From UBA5336 sp964492485 (lineage in GTDB: Bacteria > Pseudomonadota > Alphaproteobacteria > Caulobacterales > Hyphomonadaceae), in NCBI GenBank assembly GCA_964492485.1, contig CAZBKM010000005.1, forward strand, positions 1 to 64,000: a stretch of DNA of 64,000 bases, given 5' to 3'. The position numbers and the translations under genes are program-made. Of this stretch, positions 34,098-43,412 are shown one piece after another; positions within the stretch are counted from its first letter, which is position 1; each line of letters opens with the position of its first letter. The notes under the pieces are model-generated. The model had not been told where the DNA came from. It saw only the letters and a program-made list of their open reading frames with translations, and made no database searches.

Positions 34098-34196
34098 AGC
34101 ACGTTCGGAGCGATCAGACTCGGTTGCGAACGGAGACCTGCGCAAGACCAATGATGGAAAGCGACGGTCCGGAGTGAAACGAAAGACCGGCGCCTT
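34094..34196 (-). repeat. Module B palindromic repeat (inverted copy)
   Basis: Reverse-complement copy of the 22749-22848 element, recognised from CGGTTGCGAACGGAGACCTG, CGCAAGACCAATGATGG and the AAAGCGACGGTCC/GAAAGACCGGCGCC arm pair. The inner CTTGCGCAAG palindrome has one change. It begins at the TGA of the acyl-CoA synthetase. The 120 bp between this and the next module A copy show no gene. Confidence 0.9.
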
Positions 34197-34318
34197 GGAC
34201 CCTTTCGGGCGACCGGAGCGAGCCGTCCTCAAGGCGGCACGAAGCGACCGTCTGCCGGTCAGCGCCAGACGGTTGCCACGGCCTTCTTGCTCGACTTGGG
34301 CGTGACCGGCGACCGTTA

Positions 34319-34389
34319 AGATACGCTATGTTCTTGTTTTTGAGCGTATTCTTAACGCGAACCGGGGCCCATTTCGCTTGAAGATGCTA
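34319..34389 (+). repeat. Module A palindromic repeat, right part
   Basis: Contains ATGTTCTTGTTTTTGAGCGT and TTAACGCGAACCGGGGCCCA, shared with copies at 39.7, 51.6 and 58.3 kb, but lacks the left AGCGCATCTTCA arm. Its right end GATGCTA includes the complement of the TAG stop of the dienelactone hydrolase gene. Confidence 0.85.
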
Positions 34390-35100
34390 CAGGACCTCGC
34401 CGAGGAAGTCTTTGAGAGCGGCCCAGCTTCGCCGGTCGGCATCGGCGTTGTAGATCGTGCCGAGGTCGGGATTGTTGGCGCCCGGCGTGGTGAAGGCATG
34501 GGCGGTGTGGCCATAGGCGTGGAGCTGCCAATCCGCCTTTGCGGCCGTCATCTCCCTGGCGAAGGCCAGCACGTCGTCCGGGGTCGCCATGGGGTCGTCC
34601 CAGCCATGATAGGCGACCACCTTGGCGGAAATCTCCGGATTGGGCAGGTTCTCGGCGGGGCGGAAGATGCCGTGGAAACTAGCCACACCGGCGACGTCAA
34701 GGCCGGCGCGCGCCATGTCGAGGACACACAGTCCGCCAAAGCAGAACCCGATCGCGGCCCGGCGACCCGTATCGACTCCGTCCAGCGTCTTGGCGTGGTC
34801 GATAGCCCCCTTGAGTCGGGCCTGCAGTTCTGCCCGGTCGCCGACCAGCGGCGTCATCAGGGCCTGGTTCTCCTCCACACTGTTGCCACGCCTGCCCTTG
34901 CCATAGACGTCGAAGGCGAAGGCGGCATAGCCCAGTTCGGATGCGATCCGGTCGGCCTTCCCCCGTTCATAGTCCGACGGACCGGCCCAGGCATGGCCCA
35001 CCAGGACGACAGGGGCCGGGCCGCCCTCGGGCAGAGCGAGATAGCCCTCATAGGTGTTCCCGTTAACGGCGTAATCAAAGCTGCGGCTCGTCGTGGCCAT
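34387..35100 (-). CDS. Dienelactone hydrolase family protein
   Basis: 237-residue alpha/beta hydrolase of the cysteine-nucleophile type. GFCFGGLCVLDMARAG carries Cys (about residue 119), YHGWDDPMATPDD carries the Asp, and YGHTAHAF the His. DLH enzymes open dienelactones in chloroaromatic breakdown, but many chromosomal members have unknown substrates. No aromatic pathway genes are nearby. Divergent from the ABC operon (173 bp between starts). The TAG stop lies in the end of a module A repeat. Confidence 0.9.
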   Translation of the reverse strand: MATTSRSFDYAVNGNTYEGYLALPEGGPAPVVLVGHAWAGPSDYERGKADRIASELGYAAFAFDVYGKGRRGNSVEENQALMTPLVGDRAELQARLKGAIDHAKTLDGVDTGRRAAIGFCFGGLCVLDMARAGLDVAGVASFHGIFRPAENLPNPEISAKVVAYHGWDDPMATPDDVLAFAREMTAAKADWQLHAYGHTAHAFTTPGANNPDLGTIYNADADRRSWAALKDFLGEVL

Positions 35101-35273
35101 GGTTCGTCTCCTATCGGCTGCACCTTGACTTGTACCGGTCTGGCGCGCCGGTTTCAGCCCCGTCTCGATGAAATTTCCGGCGGTCGGCCGCCGGGTGACC
35201 CTCTGGCCAGGACAATGGAACGCGGGTAGACAGTCGGCAGCCGCCGGGGGGTGACGAACGAAAGCGCACCGCG

Positions 35274-35990
35274 ATGCTGAAGGTCGATCACCTGTCGAAA
35301 TCCTTTGGCGGCCGCAAGGCGGTCGACCAGCTCTCCTTCTCGGTCGGCCGGGGCGATGTGGCGGCGTGCCTGGGGCCCAACGGGGCGGGCAAGTCGACCA
35401 CGATGCGCATGATCGCCGGCGTTCTCGAACCGGACGAAGGCCATGTGGAGATTGACGGACACTCGATCCTCACCGCGCGGCGCAGCGCGCAAGCCGTTCT
35501 TGGCTACCTCCCCGAGGGCGCACCTCTTTATGCGGACCTGACGCCGGCAGAGTTCCTGACCTTCATTGCCCGGGCGCGCGACCTGCCGAAGGCAGAGCAG
35601 CGCTCGGCCATAGAACGCACGATAGCAGATGCGCGGATCAGCAGTGTCGCGTCGAAGCGGATCGGGGAGCTTTCGAAGGGCTATCGGCGCCGGGTCGCAC
35701 TGGCTGGCGCGATCCTGCACGATCCGGAGGTTCTTGTGCTCGACGAGCCGACCGATGGCCTTGACCCCCATCAGAAACAGGCCGTGCGGGCGCTCGTGGC
35801 GCGCATGGCCCCAACCAAGGCGATCCTGATCTCGACCCACACGCTGGAAGAGGTCCCGGCCATGTGCAACCGCGTGCTCGTGATCGATCGGGGCCGGATC
35901 GTTGCCGATACGACCCCGGATGAGCTGGCCGGCGAGGGGACGCTGGAGCGTGCCTTTGTCACCCTGACCGAGCAGGCCGACGCCGCATGA
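35274..35990 (+). CDS. ABC transporter ATPase, GldA-like
   Basis: 238-residue ATPase with Walker A GPNGAGKST, the Q-loop region LGYLPEGAPLYADLTPAEFL, the signature LSKGYRRRVALAGAI, Walker B VLVLDEPTDGLD and H-loop STHTLEE. The short DrrA/NatA-like architecture and the next three genes match the gldA-gldF-gldG gene order. It probably energises export or release of an unknown envelope substrate. Overlaps the permease by 4 bases. Confidence 0.9.
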   Translation: MLKVDHLSKSFGGRKAVDQLSFSVGRGDVAACLGPNGAGKSTTMRMIAGVLEPDEGHVEIDGHSILTARRSAQAVLGYLPEGAPLYADLTPAEFLTFIARARDLPKAEQRSAIERTIADARISSVASKRIGELSKGYRRRVALAGAILHDPEVLVLDEPTDGLDPHQKQAVRALVARMAPTKAILISTHTLEEVPAMCNRVLVIDRGRIVADTTPDELAGEGTLERAFVTLTEQADAA

Positions 35991-36742
35991 TCAACTGGCA
36001 GGACGCGTTTCGGGGGCTGAGCGCGGCCTATCGGCGCGAGCTCGCGGCGTATTTCGGCGCGCCGATCGCCTATCTGTTCCTGGTCGCCTTTCTTGTGGCG
36101 CTCGGTCTATTCACCTGGGAGGGCGCCCGCTACTTCGATACCGGCTCGGTGGATCTGACCCCCTTCTTCCTGTGGCATCCGTGGCTGTTCATGATCTTTC
36201 TCCCTGCGCTCGCCATGCGGCTCTGGGCCGATGAGTACAGCGACGGCACGGCGGAGCTGCTCCTCTCCCTGCCTGTGGGGCTGTCGGGGCTGGTGGCGGG
36301 CAAGTTCCTTGCGGCATGGAGCGTGGCACTCGTCGCGCTCGCCTTCACCGTCCCCATGTGGTTCACGGCGAACTATCTCGGCGCGCCAGACAATACTGCC
36401 ATTGCCCTCAGCTATGGAATGAGCGCGCTTATGGCCGGTGCCTATCTGGCCATCGGCGCGGCCGCGTCCGCATTGACCCGCCGTCAGGTGAGCGCGTTCG
36501 TCCTCGCGGTGGTCGTCGCGTTCCTGTTCACCGCGGCCGGTTGGCCGGTGATCCTGTCGGGGCTTGCCGACGTGTTCGGGGCGGCATTCGCTGACGCCGT
36601 TGCGCGATTTTCGTTCCTGACGCACTTCGAAAGCGCGCAGCGCGGTGTCCTCGAGGTTGATGCGCTGTTGTTCTTCCTGTCGACGATCGTCCTTTTCCTC
36701 GTGTTGAACGGGCTCTGGGTCTCGCGGAGGCGCGCGGCATGA
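35987..36742 (+). CDS. ABC transporter permease, GldF-like
   Basis: 251 residues with six hydrophobic segments (e.g. APIAYLFLVAFLVALGLFTW, the WLFMIFLPALAMRLWADEY segment with conserved acidic end, VALVALAFTVPMWF, AFVLAVVVAFLFTAAGWPVI, LLFFLSTIVLFLVLNGLWV). The motif DEYSDGTAELLLSLPV is typical of GldF/NosY-like ABC-2 permeases. Overlaps both neighbours by 4 bases. Confidence 0.88.
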   Translation: MINWQDAFRGLSAAYRRELAAYFGAPIAYLFLVAFLVALGLFTWEGARYFDTGSVDLTPFFLWHPWLFMIFLPALAMRLWADEYSDGTAELLLSLPVGLSGLVAGKFLAAWSVALVALAFTVPMWFTANYLGAPDNTAIALSYGMSALMAGAYLAIGAAASALTRRQVSAFVLAVVVAFLFTAAGWPVILSGLADVFGAAFADAVARFSFLTHFESAQRGVLEVDALLFFLSTIVLFLVLNGLWVSRRRAA

Positions 36743-38637
36743 GGCGTCTGCTGACGCGCACCGTCTGGTATCCGCTCGTCACAGTGCTGGCGGTTCTCGT
36801 GTTCGGCCTCGGGAATTACCTGTTGCAGCCGCGCCTGGCGGGCGTGCAGCTCGATCTGACCGAGCGTCGCCTCTACACACTGTCGAAGGGAACGCGCGAG
36901 ACGCTGGCGCAGCTTGCCGAGCCCATCGACCTGACCTTCGTCTATACCCGCCAGGTGGGGCAGGCCTATCCGGAGATCCGCGCCTATGCGGACCGGGTAC
37001 GCGAGGTGCTTCAGACCTATTCCGCCCTCGCCGGCGAGTCGATCCGGTTGCACGAGGTGGATCCCGAGCCGTTCTCCGAAGCGGAGGATCGTGCGCTGGA
37101 TGCCGGGCTCAGGGCGGTGGAGATCGGCGCGGGCGACCCGTTATACTTCGGTCTGATCGGTCGGAATGCCATCGATGACGCACGGGTGATTCCCTTCCTC
37201 TCGCCCGATCGCGAGGGCACGCTCGAATACGACCTGACACGGCTCGTCGCGCGACTGGACGACCCCTCGCCGGCCCGCATCGGCCTGCTCAGCGGGCTGG
37301 AGGGTCTGCGCGGCCAGGGGGAAGAGGCGGGCTATCTCGTCCGTCGGGAAATGGCGAAGAGCTTTCGAATCGCGCCCATCGAGCCCGACTTCGTCACGCT
37401 GCCGGAAGACCTCGACGCGCTCGTATTGGCCCATCCACCCGCCCTTGACCCCTACCAGGCGTGGTTGATCGATCAGTACCTCCTGCGCGGTGGCCGGTTG
37501 CTTGTGTTCGTGGACCCCGCCGCCAAGGCGGCAACGTTGGGCGGAGCGTTCAATACCCAGTCCCGTCGGGCCCGTTCGGATCTCGGCCTGCTTGGCCGAC
37601 ACTGGGGTCTGACCCTCAGCCGGCAGGCGGTTGCGGATGCGTCCCTGGCCCTGCCGGTCGAGGGACGCGCCCGGAACGGCCGGGCAGGCGTGGTTGGCCA
37701 GCCGCTGTTCCTCGCGACAACTCCGGAGACGCAGAATCCGCGTGACCCGATCGTCTCGCAGCTTGCGCGCGGCGTGCATCTGGGTGCGCCCGGCGCGCTC
37801 GAGGCGGCGCCGCAAGACCCGCTCGCCTTTGCACCCCTCCTGGAAACGGGTGAATCGCCCAGTTTCGTTTCGGCAGATCGGGCTGTGGAGGACATGCGTC
37901 CGGAGGAGGTTGTCGCAGCCTATGACGCGCTCGAGGGACCTTTGGTGCTCGCAGGGCGGCTGTCGGGCGCTTTCACGACGGCCTTTCCGGACGGACCGCC
38001 ACCCGTTCCGCGCAGCGGTGACAGGGTGCGTGACGAGCTGGCTGCGGCGGCTGCCGAAACCGCACCGGATCATCTGACGACATCGACCGCCGACGGATTG
38101 GTGATCGCCGTGGCCGACACCGATCTTCTGGATGACGGATTCTATGTCGATCCGGCGTCGGGAAATCCCATCGCCGACAATGCGGCCTTCGTGATCAATG
38201 CGCTCGACACGCTGACCGGTGCTTCCGGGTTGCAGTCCCTTCGCTCGCGGGTGCCCGGACGCCGGCCCATGACGCGCGTGGACCGGCTGCGCCAGGCGGC
38301 GGAATCCCGTTACTTCGAGGAACAGCAGGCGCTCGAGGCCGAGTTGCGCGCGCACCAGGCGCGGATCGAGGACTTGCAGAGAGCCATGGAGGAGGCGCCC
38401 GCGGTGGTGGGCGATCCCATGTCCGGATTGTCGCCTGAGGAGCGGCGCGAACTCGAGGCGCTGCGAGCCGACCTTCTGACGACACGAAACCGGCTGCGCG
38501 AAATCGAGCGTGACTTCCGTCGCGAAATCGATGCGCTCGAGGCCCGCCTCAAGCTGATCAACATCTGGGGCGGTCCGCTCCTGGTGCTCGGTCTGGGGGC
38601 GGCGATCCTGATCCGCCGGCGGAGGCAGCGCACATGA
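36739..38637 (+). CDS. GldG-like ABC auxiliary protein
   Basis: 632 residues: an N-terminal membrane helix (YPLVTVLAVLVFGLGNYLL), a GldG/ABC_transp_aux domain (LDLTERRLYTLSKGTRETLAQLAEPIDLTFVYT read in parts; YDLTRLVARL; LLRGGRLLVFVDP) and a late coiled-coil stretch (about 520-605, Glu/Arg/Leu rich). A C-terminal membrane helix GGPLLVLGLGAAILI and a basic end RRRRQRT follow. In Bacteroidetes GldG works with GldAF in gliding. Here no other gliding genes are seen, so a general envelope role is more likely. Confidence 0.85.
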   Translation: MRRLLTRTVWYPLVTVLAVLVFGLGNYLLQPRLAGVQLDLTERRLYTLSKGTRETLAQLAEPIDLTFVYTRQVGQAYPEIRAYADRVREVLQTYSALAGESIRLHEVDPEPFSEAEDRALDAGLRAVEIGAGDPLYFGLIGRNAIDDARVIPFLSPDREGTLEYDLTRLVARLDDPSPARIGLLSGLEGLRGQGEEAGYLVRREMAKSFRIAPIEPDFVTLPEDLDALVLAHPPALDPYQAWLIDQYLLRGGRLLVFVDPAAKAATLGGAFNTQSRRARSDLGLLGRHWGLTLSRQAVADASLALPVEGRARNGRAGVVGQPLFLATTPETQNPRDPIVSQLARGVHLGAPGALEAAPQDPLAFAPLLETGESPSFVSADRAVEDMRPEEVVAAYDALEGPLVLAGRLSGAFTTAFPDGPPPVPRSGDRVRDELAAAAAETAPDHLTTSTADGLVIAVADTDLLDDGFYVDPASGNPIADNAAFVINALDTLTGASGLQSLRSRVPGRRPMTRVDRLRQAAESRYFEEQQALEAELRAHQARIEDLQRAMEEAPAVVGDPMSGLSPEERRELEALRADLLTTRNRLREIERDFRREIDALEARLKLINIWGGPLLVLGLGAAILIRRRRQRT

Positions 38638-39665
38638 CCCCGCAGACGCGCCAGCGCCGCCAGCGCATCCTCGCTGGCCTCGCCACCATGGCCGGGGTGC
38701 TGTTGCTCATGGCGCTGGTTCAGGCCGTGTCGCGGCCACCCCAGGAGGCCACGCATCCGCGCACGGGAACGGCGGTGTTTCCCGATGGTGAGCGGGTTCT
38801 CGACGCAGCGAGGATCATAGAGGTGACGCTGGCGGATGGCGGCTATCGGCTCGTTCGCGGCGCGCAGGGCTGGGCCATGGACGCGGCCGACGGGTTTCCC
38901 CTACGCGCCGACCGCCTGGCCACGCTGGCCGAAGGTGTGCGCTCCCTCGAATGGGGCGAGGCGCGCACGCGTGACCCCCGCAAATTCGATCGGTTGGGTC
39001 TCGGTGACCCCCGCGAGGATGGCGCCGGGGCACTCGTGACGATCCTGGATGGCGAAGGTCGGGAGCTTGCCGCGCTGATCTCCGGGCGTCGGAATGACGG
39101 GATCTATGCCCGGCGCCCGGAGGAAGACGTGGCCTTCCGGCTGCACGGCGAGCTTCCGCCGTTCTATGCGCGTGCGGCCTGGATGGACCTTGCCGTCATC
39201 GAACTGGCCGCAGAAACCGTTCGTGCCGTCCGGATCGAGGACGAACGCGGCGAACGGCTCCTCCTGGCCCGCGCGCCGGGCGATGGCCCACGCGCGTTTC
39301 GCCCGGCACCGCCCCATGAGAATGACCGGCTCGTGAACCCGCTGGCGGCTGCCGGACCTGGCCTGGCTTTGTCGCGCTTCGCCCCGATCGACGTGAAGCC
39401 GGCCGACGCCCTGTCTACCCAGCCGCTGGCCCGCCATGTGACCATGACCCATGATGGGCTCGAAGTTGACGTGAGGGCGTTTCGCGAGGTCGATGGTCGC
39501 TACGTGACGCTGCGGGCCGTCGAAGCCGGCGAGGGGGCGGCGCGTGCTGCGGCGATCAACCGACGGGCCGAAGGCTGGGCGTTCGAGCTGAACCGGACGG
39601 ACTGGCGCGACTTCGCGACCCCGGTGCGCAGCATCGTCGAACGGCCTCTCATCGATGATCCCTAG
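38634..39665 (+). CDS. DUF4340 protein
   Basis: 343-residue protein with one N-terminal membrane helix (ILAGLATMAGVLLLMALVQAV) and a periplasmic DUF4340-type region (FPDGERVLDAARIIEVTLADGGYRLVRGAQGWAMDAADGFPLRADRLATLAEGVRSL in parts). DUF4340 genes typically follow gldG-like genes, as here. Overlaps gldG-like by 4 bases. The stop TAG (39663-39665) shares its AG with the start of a module A hairpin. Confidence 0.85.
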   Translation: MTPQTRQRRQRILAGLATMAGVLLLMALVQAVSRPPQEATHPRTGTAVFPDGERVLDAARIIEVTLADGGYRLVRGAQGWAMDAADGFPLRADRLATLAEGVRSLEWGEARTRDPRKFDRLGLGDPREDGAGALVTILDGEGRELAALISGRRNDGIYARRPEEDVAFRLHGELPPFYARAAWMDLAVIELAAETVRAVRIEDERGERLLLARAPGDGPRAFRPAPPHENDRLVNPLAAAGPGLALSRFAPIDVKPADALSTQPLARHVTMTHDGLEVDVRAFREVDGRYVTLRAVEAGEGAARAAAINRRAEGWAFELNRTDWRDFATPVRSIVERPLIDDP

Positions 39666-39760
39666 CGCATCTTCAAGTCAATCAGGGTCATTGAAGATGC
39701 GCTGGGTTCCGGTTTTTTCACCGTTTTCCCAATGCGAACCGGTGCCCACTTCGATTGAAA
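39664..39760 (+). repeat. Module A palindromic repeat
   Basis: Left hairpin AGCGCATCTTCA (39664-39675)/TGAAGATGCGCT, perfect 12 bp, then the GCGAACCGGTGCCCACTTCG core. The right outer stem is degenerate. No module B follows. It provides the stop codon of the DUF4340 gene. Confidence 0.9.
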
Positions 39761-39805
39761 TGGCTTGCGATGGACGGCATGGGAAAAGGAGCAGGGAGGC
39801 GCACG

Positions 39806-40675
39806 TTGATCAGTGCCGGAGCGGCCGTCTGGATCGACGGCGAGATCGTGGACCGCGACAGCGCGAAGCTGTCGCTGTTTGACAGGGGTGTCCTGTTCGC
39901 CCAGGCCGCCTATGAGGTCACCGCGGTGGTCGCCGGCAAGACGGTCGACCTCGAGGCCCACATGGACAGGCTGGACCGAACGCTGGCGGCGCTGGAAATC
40001 CCCGTCACGCGTGCCAGTCCGGATTGGCGGGCAATCCACGCGGCGATCATCGAGGCAAATGACCTGACCGAAGGTGTTGTCTACCTTCAGGTGTCCGGGG
40101 GGGCCTATGGCGGGCGCGACTTTGTCGGGCCGGAGGCGTTCACCCCGACCGCGTTCCTGTTCACGACGGCACGTCCGCTTTGGGGCTCCCCGCAGATCGA
40201 CGGGGTGCGGGCCATATCCTGTCGCGACGAGCGCTGGGCACGTCGCGATCTGAAGACAACCCAATTGCTGAGTCAGACGCGCGGCTATCGGGCCGCCCTT
40301 GCGGCAGGGGCCCAGACGGCTCTGATGTGCGCCGATGATGGGACGGTGACCGAGGCTGCCTCTGCCAATGCCTGGCTGGTGACGCGGGACGGGACCGTCG
40401 TGACGCGTCCTTTGGGTCCCGAAATCCTGGCCGGTGTGACGCGACGGGTGGTTCTGGACCTCGCCAGATCTGCTGGCCGCGTCGTTCAGGAGCGGGCCTT
40501 CACCCTGGAGGAGGCGGCCCGGGCGTCCGAACTGTTCCTGACCTCGACCGGTGCCGGGGTCGTCGGCCTGACGCATCTGGACGGCGGTGCCATTGGAGAA
40601 GGCGGGGTCGGGCCGGTCACGCGAGCGCTTCAGACCGCTTATGGCACCCGGATCGGATTGGCCATGTCGTGGTGA
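39806..40675 (+). CDS. Class IV (D-amino-acid/branched-chain) aminotransferase
   Basis: 289-residue fold-type IV PLP enzyme. FDRGVLFAQAAYEVTAV at the N-terminus, the PLP Lys in DLKTTQLLSQTRGYRAALAAGA, EAASANAWLV and ELFLTSTGAGVVGL fit D-amino-acid transaminase-like members. The TTG at 39806 is preferred: GGGAGG lies 5 bases upstream and the protein then starts like D-alanine transaminases. Upstream ATG/TTG codons lie in or next to a repeat. Exact substrate unknown. Confidence 0.82.
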   Translation: MISAGAAVWIDGEIVDRDSAKLSLFDRGVLFAQAAYEVTAVVAGKTVDLEAHMDRLDRTLAALEIPVTRASPDWRAIHAAIIEANDLTEGVVYLQVSGGAYGGRDFVGPEAFTPTAFLFTTARPLWGSPQIDGVRAISCRDERWARRDLKTTQLLSQTRGYRAALAAGAQTALMCADDGTVTEAASANAWLVTRDGTVVTRPLGPEILAGVTRRVVLDLARSAGRVVQERAFTLEEAARASELFLTSTGAGVVGLTHLDGGAIGEGGVGPVTRALQTAYGTRIGLAMSW

Positions 40676-40748
40676 GTTGCCTGCGCGAAGCCGCTTGCCG
40701 GAGCGGCCGAATTTGACGACATGCCGGGGGTCAGGCACGGGACGGGCC

Positions 40749-42164
40749 ATGAGCGAACAGGATCTATTCACCCTGGGCTGGGAAGAGTGGCTGGCCCTGC
40801 CCGCGCTCGACCTGCCCGCCATCAAGGCCAAGGTCGACACCGGGGCCCGCACCTCGGCGTTGCACGCGCAGGCCATCGAGCCCTTCGGCCCCGTGGGCGC
40901 GCCCCAGGTGCGGTTCCTGCTGCAGCCGAACCCCGACGATCCGACCCTGGCCGTGACCTGTTCGGCGAAGGTGGTGGACCGGCGCGAAGTCACGAGCTCG
41001 AACGGCGAGTCGGAGCTGCGCTATGTCATCTCGACCCCGGTCGAGATCGGTGGCCGGCGCTGGAACATCGATCTCACGCTCACCGATCGCGGCACGATGG
41101 CGTATCGGATGCTGCTGGGCCGCGGCGCACTCGGCGATGACATCGTCGTCACCCCGCATGCCTCCTTCGTGCAGCCCCGGCTCAGTTACGCCGCCTATGG
41201 CAACATCCCGCGCCGCAGACCGCCTCGTCGGCCGCTGCGCGTTGCGCTTCTGACCCGGGAGCCGGAAAACTATTCCTCGCGTCGCCTGATCGAGGCGGGC
41301 GAGGCCCGCGGCCATGTGGTCGAAGCGATCAACACGAGCCGCTGCTACATGCGGATCGATACGCTGAGCCCGCAGGTCCATTATGACGGCGAAGCACTGC
41401 CACGATACGATGCCGTGATCCCGCGGATCGGTGCGTCCCTCACAAGTTACGGCATGGCGGTCCTGCGCCAGTTCGCGATGACGGGGGCCTATCCGCTCAA
41501 CTCTGCCGAGGCGATCGGGGCATCGCGCGACAAGCTGCTCGCCCAGCAGCGCATGGCCAGCGCGAAAATCGGCATGCCCGTGACGGCGTTCGCGCACTCG
41601 CCCAAGGACACCAAGGATCTGATCCGACTGGCGGGCGATGCACCCGTGGTGGTCAAGCTCCTGGAGTCGACCCAGGGGCGGGGCGTGGTGCTTGCGGAAA
41701 CCCGCAAGGCGGCGGAAAGCCTGGTCGATGCCTTCCGGAATCTTGATGCCAATTTTCTGGTCCAGACCTTCGTGAAGGAGGCGGCCGGCGCCGACGTCCG
41801 CTGCCTGGTGGTCGGCGGCAAGGTGATCGGGGCCATGAAGCGTCAGGCCGCGGAGGGCGAGTTCCGCTCCAACCTGCACCGGGGCGGATCGGCGCGTCGT
41901 ATCAAGTTGAGCACTGAGGAACGGCGTACCGCCGTGGCGGCTGCGAAATGCCTCGGCCTGTCCTTTGCTGGCGTGGATCTGCTGCAGACGGTCCACGGCC
42001 CCGTCGTTCTGGAAGTGAACTCGTCGCCCGGTCTGGAAGGGATCGAGGCGGCCACCGGCCGGGACGTTGCCGGTGCCGTCTATACGTATCTCGAAGGCAA
42101 GGTGCGCACGCTGACCCGACCCGGTGAAGCCGAGACCCGGTTCCCCCAACTGCGCGAGGCGTGA
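40749..42164 (+). CDS. Fusion of a RimB-like retropepsin-type domain and a RimK-like ATP-grasp ligase
   Basis: 471 residues. The N-terminal part (about 1-150) has the protease-family motif IKAKVDTGARTSALHA and FLLQPN...YVISTPVEIGGRRWNIDLTLTDRG, as in PF05618-type proteins (RimB, RloA2). From about 160 a RimK domain follows: NSAEAIGASRDKLLAQQRMA, VVVKLLESTQGRGVVLAET, QTFVKEAAGADVRCLVVGGKV and DLLQTVHGPVVLEVNSSPGLEGIE. RimK adds Glu to ribosomal protein S6; RimB in some bacteria regulates this. Here both are in one chain. The stop abuts the MFS stop in TGATCA. Confidence 0.88.
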   Translation: MSEQDLFTLGWEEWLALPALDLPAIKAKVDTGARTSALHAQAIEPFGPVGAPQVRFLLQPNPDDPTLAVTCSAKVVDRREVTSSNGESELRYVISTPVEIGGRRWNIDLTLTDRGTMAYRMLLGRGALGDDIVVTPHASFVQPRLSYAAYGNIPRRRPPRRPLRVALLTREPENYSSRRLIEAGEARGHVVEAINTSRCYMRIDTLSPQVHYDGEALPRYDAVIPRIGASLTSYGMAVLRQFAMTGAYPLNSAEAIGASRDKLLAQQRMASAKIGMPVTAFAHSPKDTKDLIRLAGDAPVVVKLLESTQGRGVVLAETRKAAESLVDAFRNLDANFLVQTFVKEAAGADVRCLVVGGKVIGAMKRQAAEGEFRSNLHRGGSARRIKLSTEERRTAVAAAKCLGLSFAGVDLLQTVHGPVVLEVNSSPGLEGIEAATGRDVAGAVYTYLEGKVRTLTRPGEAETRFPQLREA

Positions 42165-43412
42165 TCAGCGCGAATGAAACAGGCGGCCCCGCTCGGCGAT
42201 CAGCACGATGCTGAGCGAGGTCAGGCCAAGCAGGACATATCCAGTCAGAAGCGGCACGCTGCTGCCGTCGAACTGGCTGCCGATCATCCAGCCGAACAGG
42301 CTTGCCACCGTTGTGGTCGCAAACCCGTAGACGGCGCTCGCCGTCCCGGCATTGCGCCCCTGCGGCTCCATGGCGAGCGCCGAGAAGTTCGAGCCGATCA
42401 GGCCGAAACAGGCAAAGATCAGCGCGAAGAGGGGGAAGAAGATCTCCAGCCTTTCCCCACCGAGTCGCATGGCCACAGCCAGGGTCAGCGACAGGACCGT
42501 GAAGCCGACCAGCGCCCCATGGCTCAGCCGGCGCATGCCGAGTCTCTCGACCAGACGCGAATTCGTGAAATTCGCGGCCGACAGGCACAGGGCGATCCCC
42601 GCGAACCAGAGCGGGAAACTGTCCTCCTGTCCGAACACGTCGGTGAAGATCTGCTCCGCGCTGCCGATGAAGCCGAACAGCGACCCAAAGATGACGCCCG
42701 ACGCGCACATGTATCCGAACGTGACCCGCGTCCGGATAACGTGAAGATAGGCGTCGCCCGTGGCGCGCAGGTTGAGCGGCCAGCGGTCGGGCTCGGGCAG
42801 CGTTTCGCGCAGCCGCAGATAGGTCCATGCAAGCATCGCCAGACCGGCAAGTCCCAGGATGCCGAATGTCCAGCCCCAGGGTGCCACAAAGATGATCGCC
42901 TGGCCGATCGAGGGCGCCAGGATCGGCACGACCATGAAGATCGTCATCACCAGCGACATGATCCGCGCCATGCTGCGGCCAGCGAAGACGTCGCGCACAA
43001 CGCTGACCGCAACCACCCGCACGCCGGCAGCGAAGATGCCCTGGCAGAAGCGCATGGCCAGCAGCAGGCCGAAATCCTGCGCCAGCATGCAGGCAAAGCC
43101 GGTCACCGTGTATCCGATCAGGGCGGCGAACATCACCGGCCGCCGTCCGAGGCTGTCGGAGACCGGCCCCCATATGAGCTGGGGGAATCCGAAACCGAGA
43201 ATGTACATGTAGATGACAAGCTGCTGATCGTTGGGGCGCGTGACCCCCAGCTCGCGGGAAATGTCGTCGAGCGCGGGCAGCATCACGTCGATCGCAAGGG
43301 CGTTGAGCGCCATCAGCCCGGCGATCATCACCACGAATTCACCCGTTCGGATGCCCAGCTTCGCCGGGGCGATGTGGGTGACTTCCGGGGTCGGGGTGGC
43401 GGTGTCGCCCAT
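42165..43412 (-). CDS. Bcr/CflA-family MFS drug-efflux transporter
   Basis: 415-residue inner-membrane proton antiporter with 12 predicted helices. The motif after helix 2, WGPVSDSLGRRPVMFAALIGYTV (family GxxxDRxGRRP-type), helix 4 FCQGIFAAGVRVVAVSVVRDVF with its Arg, and PILAPSIGQAI fit the Bcr/CflA subgroup. ATG at 43412 follows AGAGGAGG; a longer frame upstream lacks homology. Substrate unknown. Confidence 0.9.
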   Translation of the reverse strand: MGDTATPTPEVTHIAPAKLGIRTGEFVVMIAGLMALNALAIDVMLPALDDISRELGVTRPNDQQLVIYMYILGFGFPQLIWGPVSDSLGRRPVMFAALIGYTVTGFACMLAQDFGLLLAMRFCQGIFAAGVRVVAVSVVRDVFAGRSMARIMSLVMTIFMVVPILAPSIGQAIIFVAPWGWTFGILGLAGLAMLAWTYLRLRETLPEPDRWPLNLRATGDAYLHVIRTRVTFGYMCASGVIFGSLFGFIGSAEQIFTDVFGQEDSFPLWFAGIALCLSAANFTNSRLVERLGMRRLSHGALVGFTVLSLTLAVAMRLGGERLEIFFPLFALIFACFGLIGSNFSALAMEPQGRNAGTASAVYGFATTTVASLFGWMIGSQFDGSSVPLLTGYVLLGLTSLSIVLIAERGRLFHSR

